Source: an uncultured Pseudomonadota bacterium
Lineage (GTDB): Bacteria; Pseudomonadota; Alphaproteobacteria; RF32; CAG-239
Assembly: GCA_902796625.1 (NCBI GenBank)
Contig: CADBPX010000147.1
Span: forward strand, 1-9,475
Reading direction: 5' to 3'
DNA length: 9,475 bases
Of this stretch, positions 1 to 7,700 are shown piece after piece. Below the pieces are notes generated by a model, which saw only the letters and a program-made list of their open reading frames with translations, was not told the origin of the DNA and did not search any database. Numbering within the stretch: the stretch's first letter is position 1; the number at the start of each line of letters is the position of its first letter. The position numbers and the translations under genes were made by a program.

Positions 1-1
1 A

Positions 2-1096
2 GATATTGATGTTGTCGGCGATGCCGGCGCATCGGGAGGTAGTCCCAGGTCAGGCTCAGCGGTTTTAGGATCATCAAAGGGAGGTTCCGGCAATATATAT
101 AATAACGCTAATCCAGCTTATACCAGACGTTTTTTGCGTGAAGATTGGATAAAGAGCATTCCGCTTGATCCGAGCAAATTCCGTTTTGATATTGAAATTT
201 ATGTACCTAATCCCGATGATGTCATTATTGCGCCGGAGCGGGTTTGGCGTGATGATATTTTCACCTATATCGATTTAGGGGAAAAGGCATTGAACATGGT
301 GCAGCGTCCGATTGTAACTTTGATTATCGAGCGCATGGAAACACCAGTGGGATTCAGAACAAAGGGGCCGAATAATCGCCTGATTATTGTTGAAGGTATC
401 GGCGATATGGTTATGCGTAGCGGTAAGCGAATGGTTTGTCTGAAATTGCGCCGCTCTGACGATGAGGGTACGCAATATGCCAGTTATTATGAAAACGGTG
501 ATGACTGGGATGTTGGTCCGAAAATTCCTTCCGGCAAACAAGGAAAAAGCGGTAGCGGCAGTAGTAGTGCAGGTACCGGCAAAGGAAATTCCGGATATGG
601 AGTTCCTGACGAAAAAGGCGGAATTAATTTAGGTTCCGGCCGTGGATTTATGGAAGAAAGCAACAATCACTTGGCAGCACCGGAAAATTCTCAGAATAAT
701 TCATCGGTTGCCCAAAATTGTTCCGGAGTTCCGTGCGAAGCAATGGGTGCAGGCAAGGTTGTTATGCCGGACGGTAATGTCGTGCAAAATCCGTATGCAC
801 AATATAAATACGGCACAGCGCTCAGTGGTGGCGAAGATGAGAAACTTTCTATCGAGTTGGGGACAGACGGCAATGTCAATAATTTGGAAAAATTATGGAA
901 AGATTTGTCAGCTAAATATCCTTCGGTACTGAAAAACTATGAGCCGTTTTATTCGGTTGATACACCGGCAGACGGTCAAGGTAAGGAATTATTCCATCTG
1001 CGTGTCGGTCCGGTGAAAAACTTGGAAAACGGTGATGCAGTTTGCAGTCAACTTGGTCGAAACGGGGTATTCTGCAGCGTTATAAGGGTTCAATAA
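2..1096 (+). CDS. virB9: VirB9-like T4SS outer-membrane-complex protein with C-terminal SPOR domain (5' truncated)
   Basis: The frame is open from the window edge, so the true start lies upstream; 364 residues are visible. They begin with a Gly/Ser-rich linker (window residues 5-33). Residues about 60-150 look like the VirB9/TrbG/CagX C-terminal beta domain: a 'PERVWRDDIFTYIDLG' entry, then a 'RPIVTLIIERMETPVGFR' strand pair, then 'MRSGKRMVCLKLRR', matching the family pattern of a DDG-Ty strand followed by a basic strand ending in a Cys. VirB9 is a periplasmic/outer-membrane partner of VirB7 and VirB10. A second Gly/Ser/Asn-rich linker (about 180-235) leads to a Cys pair (240, 245). Residues 281-364 resemble a SPOR peptidoglycan-binding domain: 'LSIELGT' first strand, 'LEKLWKDLSAKYP' helix, 'LFHLRVGPV' strand, then 'AVCSQLGRNGVFCSVI'. 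VirB9 proteins normally end near the beta domain, so the SPOR part is unusual. The stop overlaps the next start by one base. The VirB9 call is from residue pattern and context, not a search. Confidence 0.8.
   Translation, partial: DIDVVGDAGASGGSPRSGSAVLGSSKGGSGNIYNNANPAYTRRFLREDWIKSIPLDPSKFRFDIEIYVPNPDDVIIAPERVWRDDIFTYIDLGEKALNMVQRPIVTLIIERMETPVGFRTKGPNNRLIIVEGIGDMVMRSGKRMVCLKLRRSDDEGTQYASYYENGDDWDVGPKIPSGKQGKSGSGSSSAGTGKGNSGYGVPDEKGGINLGSGRGFMEESNNHLAAPENSQNNSSVAQNCSGVPCEAMGAGKVVMPDGNVVQNPYAQYKYGTALSGGEDEKLSIELGTDGNVNNLEKLWKDLSAKYPSVLKNYEPFYSVDTPADGQGKELFHLRVGPVKNLENGDAVCSQLGRNGVFCSVIRVQ
842..1093 (+). other. SPOR-like peptidoglycan-binding domain at the VirB9-like C-terminus
   Basis: This codes the last 84 residues of the VirB9-like protein. 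The order of elements fits SPOR: a beta strand with 'IELGT', an amphipathic helix containing 'LWKDL', a loop, 'LFHLRVGP' (the family's yRv-Gp strand), a helix with 'AVCSQL', and a final 'GVFCSVI' strand. The two cysteines in the final helix and strand are common in SPOR domains. SPOR domains bind glycan strands stripped of stem peptides, so this would anchor the secretion complex to the cell wall. Confidence 0.72.
1084..1088 (+). promoter_or_regulatory. Ribosome binding site deciding the start at 1096
   Basis: AAGGG lies 7 bases before the ATG at 1096, inside the end of the virB9-like gene. It supports 1096 over the in-frame ATG at 1042, which has no comparable site, sits deep in the SPOR coding region and would put a charged 18-residue extension before the natural N-terminus. 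The TAATG stop/start overlap suggests translational coupling. Confidence 0.75.
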
Positions 1097-4000
1097 TGAG
1101 TAAAGAAGTCTTAACACATTCGGACAGGTACGTCCGTAAAACCAATCGCATAATTCTGATTATCGGAATTATTGCGTTGGTTGTGTTTTTGTTTGGTTTA
1201 ATGCTGTTAAATGTTGATACAACCGAAGAAGAAAAGACCTATCAAATTGATACTGATATTAACGACGAAACCAGCGAAGAAACCGTTACCGATAACGATA
1301 CGAATGCGGAGATAGTTTTTGATGATGCCGAGGAAATTGAGCGTCCGATAACTTTAGAACCTTCGGTAATTGATATGGGAAAGATTGTGTTAGGACGTTC
1401 GGCCAGTGGTGTTTTAACTATTGGAACCAACAGCAAAGCGGCAATAAGAATTGTTTCTGTTGAGTTGGAGGATATTCCATCTGAAGGATTTAGTTTTGAG
1501 GAAGATTGCAAAGGTAAGGAGTTACGCGGAGATACAACCTGTAAAGTTCAGATTCGTTGGTTGCCGACCGTTGCGGCCAATATTCAGAATAATTTCAAAA
1601 TTATTTGGCATGAGACCAATGTTTCGGCAGCCAATGCCAAGCACAGTGAAGTTGAAGTAAAGGGAAGTGCGGTTACCAAAGAGGACTGTCAGTTTTGTGA
1701 TACCGGCGTAAACGGACCTGCTGGAGAGCATGTTGAAGCCAATAAACGGGTACGCTATGCTGTCGGTCCGGACGGACAAGTTATCGGTGTGATTGATGAC
1801 GACGGTATAGTTCGCGATGCGGATGGCAATATCATCGGTAAGGTTAATGCTAACGGTTTAGTAATGGATAAAGATGGTAATATCATCGGTGTTGCCTCAA
1901 CCGGAAAATTAATCTTTGATGAAAACGGCAAGGTAATCGGGTATGTTGATGCCGACGGAATAGCCCGCGATATGGACGGAAACGTAATCGGCAAAATGTT
2001 GGCCGATGGTACGATCGTTGATGAAAACGGTAATGTTACCGGCAAGGCTGTTGATTACGGCTATGTTTATGATGATGCCGGAAATATCATCGGACGGGTT
2101 TTACCTGATGGTTCGGTGATTGATGAAAACGGTAATGTTATCGGCCATTTAAATGAAAATGGCGAGGTTGTTAATGAAGCCGGTGAAGTAATCGGACATA
2201 CGGCTAAATCAGGTGAAGTTATTTTCGATGATGAAGGCAGTGCTGTCGGAGTTGTTATGCCAAACGGAACGGTCGTCAACGCAAATGGCGATGTTATCGG
2301 CACGCTGGGCAAAGATGGCAAGGTTTATGCTTCAGAGGTTATCGGTCAGCGCGGGGCCGCTGTCAGATTGGCTGTTGACGAACAGGGCAATGTCATCGGC
2401 TATATAGGTGATGATGGTAAGGTGTATGATTTTGCCGGCAACTTAATTGGGCAAGTCGATGAAAACGGTAATATTATTGACAAAGAAGGTAATATAATCG
2501 GTAAAGCCGGTACAGATTGGGTTGATTTGGCTGTCGATAAAGATGGAAAACCTATCGGGTGGATTGATAAAGAAGGTAAAGTTCATCAGATGAATTTGAT
2601 CGGACGTATTGATGAGAATGGCATTGCTTACGATATAAACGGCAATCCTATCGGCAGAGTTTCTGATAAGGACAAGAGTCTTATTGTTGATAAAGATGGT
2701 AATGTTATCGGTCGGGTAGATGTTAATGGCAATATTTATGCCGGTGAAAAAATTATCGGAATTGTTGATAGTGACGGCGTCGTGCGCTCGTATGGTGTGC
2801 GAGTAGTTGGCTCAATGGTTGATAAGAATCTTTTACCGATAACACCGGAAGGCAAGGTTTTGGGAGTAATCAATAATCAGGGCGAAATTGTTAAAGAACA
2901 AAAGGTTGTTGGCAAGATGCGCCCTAACGGCATTGTTACCAATTTGACCGGCGATAAAGTTTTAGCCGTTGGAGTTCAGCCGGGATACATTGTTAATTGG
3001 GGGTGCGATTATTCTTTAACTTTAGATAAAGATGGGGTAATTCGCCAAGATGGCAAGGAAACCAAATATCGGATATTTGCCGATGGTACGGTATGGTCGC
3101 CTGACGGAAAGTTTATGGGTAAAGCTATTGAAACCGGCAGTATTTATGATAATGAATGCCGCTATATCGGTGAAGTTAATGCCGATGGATATGTCCGTGA
3201 TACAAATCGTAAGGAGATCGGCTGTCTTAATCCTGATGGAACGGTTCTCGATTTGGAAGAGCCGCGCGTGAAGGGACACCTGGTTAAAATGAAAAATGTA
3301 TTTTCCAGTGACTGGCAGGTATTGGGACGCTTGGAAGAAAACGGAATTTTACGCGATAAGGATCAAAATATTATTGGTTGCGCTAACGATTATGGAGAGG
3401 TGTATGATCGTAATATGGCTTATTTAGGTTCGGTTAGCGATGCCAGATATGCTTTTGATTTTGAGGGTAAACTTTTAGGAGTGTTTAATGATGTCGGTAA
3501 TATAGAAATTGCCGGAGTTAAAGGCGCTCATCAGTTTTTAAATCGCTATGTTGCCGATGCCAATCAGGAAATTGTCGGATTTGCCGCTCCGTATGTCAGT
3601 ATATTGGTAGATGCAACCGGAAAAAGAATCGGTCACCTTTTCCCTGACGGATATGTTTATGATGATTTAGGGGTTATTGTTGATAAAATAAATGGTGGAG
3701 AACAAGGATTCTACAGCGGTTCGGCAGCTAAATTTTTTGATCCGAAATTTGTTGTAGATATGACCGGTCGCGTGATTGGACGGGTAAATTATGATCAGAA
3801 TGTTATAGATAACATTGGTAAAAGTATCGGAAAAATCAATGCTAACGGCTTAATTTTTGATGATAAAGGTCAACAAATCGGCGGAGTGGTCCGGCAAGGC
3901 AGCGCCCGCGGATATAACGGTGTTTATTTGGGATATGTCGTGAAAAACGGCGATGTGGTACAGCTTGAGGAAACGCAAGACGGTGACGGTAAAAAATATC

Positions 4001-4704
4001 GCAAGGGGGAAATCAGTGGTAACGTTGTTCCCGACGGCCATGTTATTAAAGAAAAACGGATTATCGGCGAAGTTTTGCCGCAAGACGTAATGGTTGACAT
4101 TATGGGTGATTATGTCGGCTTCTCTAATGATCGTGGTCTGGTTGTCAGCGGCAGCGGAAAATATATTACCACATTATTGCCGGGCGGAAGTGCCATAAAC
4201 AGCATTATGCAAATGCAAAAAGGGTTTGTTGTTGATTATTCCGGCAAATTAATCGGAACGGTTCTGCCGACCGGTGTGTTTATGGATAATAAACGCATAA
4301 TATCCGGAAAAGTTCTTGCTGACGGTAAAGTGGTTAACGATGAAGGCAGATTTATCGGCGAGGTTGTAAACGGAGACATAGTTATCGGTAATGATGATAA
4401 GGTTAAGGGTTTTGTCGGTTTCGACGGCAAGGTATATTTTAATGGCAACGTTATCGGTAAAGTAGTAACCGACGGTTTGGCTACTGATAAACAAAATAAT
4501 GTATTGGGCCATGTATACAGTATCGGAAGCACGGTGTTATCAAGCCGCGGAGAATTTATCGGCCGATTGACAGCTAATGGAAAAGTAATAGATAATCAGA
4601 ATCGCGAAGTCGGCTATTTGAAGAGCAACGGATCTTTCATTGATAAAAATAAAAATGTTTCGGGATACGTTTTGCCGGAAGTTGCACGGAATCGGAGGAA
4701 TTAA
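1096..4704 (+). CDS. Large inner-membrane-anchored repeat protein of the T4SS operon (ASH-like domain plus 17-residue repeats)
   Basis: The protein has 1202 residues and I cannot assign it to a named family. Residues 1-18 are short and basic (R11, R14, K15, R18). Residues 19-38 form one hydrophobic helix (IILIIGIIALVVFLFGLMLL), giving an N-in topology with the rest in the periplasm. Residues 41-83 are rich in Asp/Glu/Thr. Residues about 84-195 look like an Ig-like ASH (choice-of-anchor) beta domain: 'VIDMGKIVLG' start, C138/C149, 'CKVQIRWLPT' and a closing 'EVEVKGSAV'. C198 and C201 follow as CQFC. From residue 227 almost to the end runs a 17-residue repeat with consensus GNVIGxVxxDGxVxDxx. 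The protein ends in 'ARNRRN' with no VirB10/TrbI domain. Its place between virB9 and virB10 genes and its shared repeat with the next gene suggest it supplies the inner-membrane half of a split VirB10/DotG-like component. Role is inference; gene structure is clear. Confidence 0.85.
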   Translation: MSKEVLTHSDRYVRKTNRIILIIGIIALVVFLFGLMLLNVDTTEEEKTYQIDTDINDETSEETVTDNDTNAEIVFDDAEEIERPITLEPSVIDMGKIVLGRSASGVLTIGTNSKAAIRIVSVELEDIPSEGFSFEEDCKGKELRGDTTCKVQIRWLPTVAANIQNNFKIIWHETNVSAANAKHSEVEVKGSAVTKEDCQFCDTGVNGPAGEHVEANKRVRYAVGPDGQVIGVIDDDGIVRDADGNIIGKVNANGLVMDKDGNIIGVASTGKLIFDENGKVIGYVDADGIARDMDGNVIGKMLADGTIVDENGNVTGKAVDYGYVYDDAGNIIGRVLPDGSVIDENGNVIGHLNENGEVVNEAGEVIGHTAKSGEVIFDDEGSAVGVVMPNGTVVNANGDVIGTLGKDGKVYASEVIGQRGAAVRLAVDEQGNVIGYIGDDGKVYDFAGNLIGQVDENGNIIDKEGNIIGKAGTDWVDLAVDKDGKPIGWIDKEGKVHQMNLIGRIDENGIAYDINGNPIGRVSDKDKSLIVDKDGNVIGRVDVNGNIYAGEKIIGIVDSDGVVRSYGVRVVGSMVDKNLLPITPEGKVLGVINNQGEIVKEQKVVGKMRPNGIVTNLTGDKVLAVGVQPGYIVNWGCDYSLTLDKDGVIRQDGKETKYRIFADGTVWSPDGKFMGKAIETGSIYDNECRYIGEVNADGYVRDTNRKEIGCLNPDGTVLDLEEPRVKGHLVKMKNVFSSDWQVLGRLEENGILRDKDQNIIGCANDYGEVYDRNMAYLGSVSDARYAFDFEGKLLGVFNDVGNIEIAGVKGAHQFLNRYVADANQEIVGFAAPYVSILVDATGKRIGHLFPDGYVYDDLGVIVDKINGGEQGFYSGSAAKFFDPKFVVDMTGRVIGRVNYDQNVIDNIGKSIGKINANGLIFDDKGQQIGGVVRQGSARGYNGVYLGYVVKNGDVVQLEETQDGDGKKYRKGEISGNVVPDGHVIKEKRIIGEVLPQDVMVDIMGDYVGFSNDRGLVVSGSGKYITTLLPGGSAINSIMQMQKGFVVDYSGKLIGTVLPTGVFMDNKRIISGKVLADGKVVNDEGRFIGEVVNGDIVIGNDDKVKGFVGFDGKVYFNGNVIGKVVTDGLATDKQNNVLGHVYSIGSTVLSSRGEFIGRLTANGKVIDNQNREVGYLKSNGSFIDKNKNVSGYVLPEVARNRRN
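1774..4671 (+). repeat. Tandem 17-residue (51-bp) repeat array in the anchored protein
   Basis: Starting at residue 227 the protein repeats every 17 residues, for example GQVIGVIDDDGIVRDAD, GNIIGKVNANGLVMDKD, GKVIGYVDADGIARDMD and GNVIGKMLADGTIVDEN. The first ten or so units are nearly regular; later ones vary between about 16 and 19 residues and decay in sequence, keeping a small-hydrophobic-Gly core and a DG or NG turn. The array has room for about 57 units of this length. Each unit looks like two short beta strands split by Gly/Asp/Asn turns. At DNA level a 19-base string starting at 2020 recurs exactly at 2122, which is 102 bases or two units away. Confidence 0.9.
4694..4698 (+). promoter_or_regulatory. 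Strong Shine-Dalgarno for the VirB10-like gene
   Basis: GGAGG lies 8 bases before the ATG at 4707, within the last codons of the preceding gene. With the two-base intergenic gap and the signal peptide right after the ATG, it shows that the two repeat genes are separately initiated and are not one gene broken by a frameshift. Confidence 0.85.
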
Positions 4705-4706
4705 TA

Positions 4707-4778
4707 ATGAAACAGATGAAAAAATATATTTATGCGTTTTTTATCTGCGGAAGTTTGTTAGTAACAAACAGTGTCGCT
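4707..4778 (+). other. Predicted signal peptide of the VirB10-like protein
   Basis: This codes residues 1-24, with three lysines, a hydrophobic core around YAFFICGSLLV and Ser at -3/Ala at -1 of the favoured cut. C14 lies mid-core without a lipobox, so a lipoprotein is not expected. Canonical VirB10 proteins instead have a cytoplasmic tail and an uncleaved membrane helix. Confidence 0.7.
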
Positions 4779-7700
4779 CGAAGTGCAGAAATTACGGCAG
4801 TTGATTTCAGCGGTAATCCGATCGGGCAGGTTATTTCCAACGGTATGGTGATCAGTGCCGACGGTAACAATGTTGGTTATATTACCGCCGACAGCTTGAT
4901 TATGAACAACCAGAATGTTTTAATCGGTGGCGTGGCGCCGCAGGGAATTGCCATCGGTATGGATAATCGATTACTGGGAAAAATTCATAGCGACGGCGTT
5001 GTGCGTGATTTAAGCGGGAAAATTGTCGGTAAGACATTACCGAACGGATTAATAGTTGATGACAATGCCAATATTTTGGGAGCTACCCTTTATCCTGGAT
5101 TGGTATATTCAGTTAGCGGTAATACCATCGGTCGTATTACCGGATCCGGAATTTATATGAATTTGGACGGTCAGGAAATCGGATTTGTGTCGGCCAATGG
5201 CTATGCTTATCGTAAGTCGGGCGAAGAATATGTTTTGGACGGACGATTAATGTCATCTAAGATGGTTGCTTCATTGGAAGGTAAATTTATGGGCAGTATT
5301 GCTCCGTCGGGACGAGTGATTGATTTTGAAGGCAAAGAAATCGGCAATATTCACGCCAACGGATATGTTTATGACAACGCGGATCAGATAATCGGTGGTG
5401 TGGTGAAAAGCGGATATGCTTTCGATGTTTCGGGTCGCTATATGGGAGTTGTGTCTTATAATGGTGAAATTTTAGACGGTGAACGCGTTATCGGAATGTA
5501 TCGTCCGGATGGAAATATTGTTGATGAAAATAATAATGTAATCGGTTTTGCCGTGTCGATGCAAACAGTTGTAAATGATAATAACGGCCGCTATCTCGGC
5601 ACATTAACGCCAAGCGGAAATATTATGAAAGGAGCCGAAATAGTCGGCCATTTGGGCGCTAAAGGCAAAGTTTATAATCAGGCCGATGAGATGATTGGTG
5701 AAGTTGCATATACCGGTCCGATTTTTGATGTTTTGGCACATTTAAAAGGTATGGCAATGCCAAACGGAACCGTCGTTTCGGTTACCGGAAGTCCGATCGG
5801 GCATATGGAAGGACGTTATGCTTTTGATACTAACGGCACTCTTATCGGTGCAGTTGCTGCGGATATGGTGGCGGTTGATCGTAATAATAAACAACTGGGC
5901 AGTACCAATATTAATGCAACGGTCAAAAATGGTTCGGAATTGGGACGGGTGTCACCGTTCGGATATTTGCTCAACGCGGAAAATCGGCAGATTGGACGTA
6001 GTTTAACCCTTAATCCGATATACGGAACCGAAGGAATACTATACTCATATATAACACCAAACGGCAGTTTATATCGTATGGTCGATGATGTTAAGTTAAC
6101 CGGAGACGGTGTTTTACTGAATAAAAACGGCTTTGTCGGAAAAATGTTGGATCCGCTTTATGCATTGGGATTTAACGGTAATAATCTGGGAAAATTCACT
6201 CAACGAAACGTTTTAACCGGAAAAGATGGCGATATCGTTGATAAACTTGTTCCCGGCGGTTATGTGATTGAAAGCAAAGGCGGCGTGGGACAGAATTTAG
6301 CACCGATTGTCGGTTTCAGCAGTGATAAACGCATAGCGTTAAGCATTAGCGGTGACCTAATCGGTTATGCCCAAAGTGACGGAAAAGTTAAAGACTTGAA
6401 CGGTCAGGAGTATGGAAAAGTTATTTATAATAACTATGTTGTTGATAATAATCAAGTTGTTGTCGGTCAATTGGTGCCGTTTACCGGAGTGTATAACGAA
6501 AAATGTACAACGTTGGGTGTGGTCAACGGACGTGGTGATGTTATAAATAATCGCGATGTACTTATCGGCCGTATTTTACCTAACGGACAGGCTATTTCCG
6601 ATGTCGGTAGTTATATTGCATACAGCTATGAAAATCATGGTTTGATAGATTTTGACGGTAATTACAGCGGAATTATAAGCGTTGGCCAAGGTATGGATTA
6701 TAGCGGCAAAGCTTTGGGCTGTGTTAACCGGCAGGGAATGATTGTTGACGGCGATAATCGAGTTCGTTACGGGGTTATTACACCGGAACCGGTAATCAAT
6801 TTTGACGATGAAATTATCGGTCATGTACTGGAAAGCGGTCAGGTTGTCAGTCCGCAAAGCGGCATAATCGGTTATATGCAACCGAACGGAAACGTTGTTG
6901 AAAAGTCTAAAAAAGTATTGGGTAACGTCATGCGCTATAAAGTTGCCTATGATAATGACAATAAATTTTTGGGAATGGTGCAGAATTCTGGTGATGTTGT
7001 CAATACGAAAGGTGAAGTTGTCGGTAAAGTCAATTTTGACGGTAGTGTACAATATGGTAGCGATATTGTTGGTTATGCATTGTACGACTTTTACGTTTAT
7101 GACGAAAACTTTGTCACCTACGGCTATTTAACTAAAGACGGTACGGTATTGAGTGTTGTTGGCAGTAAACTCGGCACTATGGATAAAGGCTTTGTTCTAA
7201 ATCGCAAAAATGAAATTGTCGCCCGCGGTAATCGTGATTATATTGTTCGAAGCGTTAACAATGAAGCTGTCGGTGAGTTAAAGCTTGATGGTAATGTTGT
7301 TGACTTTGATGGCAACAATGTCGGTTATTTATCTGAAGCCGGAGCAATTCGAAATGCCGGCGGTGAAGAAATTGCTCGGGCAACACCGTTGCAATATTAT
7401 GTCGTCAGTGAATATGAGGAAGAAGACCAAAGAGTAAGTAGGCCGCAGGTGCAAATTGTTGAAAATGAAGGTGACGGCAAGAAAACAGGCAAGACTAAAA
7501 GCGATAAAAATATCAAGCCGGTGCAAGGATCAAGTCAAATTATCGGCATTGCCATAAGTCCGGAAGGTGACGTTATCGGAAATATTTTTGATGATGATAC
7601 GGTTCGTGACGATAGCGGAGCTCAGATCGGCTTTGTTACTCCGGACGGAGTGGTTGTCGATATGAATTATAACCCGATAGGTGTGAAGGAAAAAACTATC

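Noticed and set aside
1042..1095. Upstream ATG at 1042 for the second gene
   Set aside because: It would overlap the SPOR coding region by 55 bases and has no good ribosome binding site. The ATG at 1096 has AAGGG at proper spacing and gives a normal basic tail before the membrane helix.
134..1096. TTG at 134 as the start of the first gene
   Set aside because: The frame is open without a stop back to base 2, the upstream residues form a plausible Gly/Ser linker, and no ribosome binding site precedes 134. The gene simply enters from outside the window.
1774..2500. RTX or EF-hand-like calcium-binding repeats
   Set aside because: Strings such as DKDGNIIG recall calcium loops, but the RTX nonapeptide pattern is absent, the EF-hand loop is incomplete with no flanking helices, and the Asp positions are often Ser, Asn or Ala, especially in the second protein.
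1774..4671. CRISPR-like or non-coding direct repeats
   Set aside because: The 51-bp periodicity is in frame, keeps the protein pattern better than the DNA sequence, and lacks identical repeats with unique spacers.
4746..4751. Lipoprotein signal at C14 of the VirB10-like protein
   Set aside because: The residues before the Cys (FFI) do not fit a lipobox and the Cys lies in the middle of the hydrophobic core.
4681..4800. The two large repeat genes as one DotG-like gene broken by a frameshift or stop
   Set aside because: The second gene has its own GGAGG, an ATG and a signal peptide immediately after it, which a random break would not create.
6576..7052. Minus-strand reading frame of 158 codons, and other minus-strand frames over the repeat arrays
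   Set aside because: They lie wholly inside the repeat-coding sequence. Their openness follows from the repeated codon pattern of the plus strand, and their products show no domain or convincing start signal.
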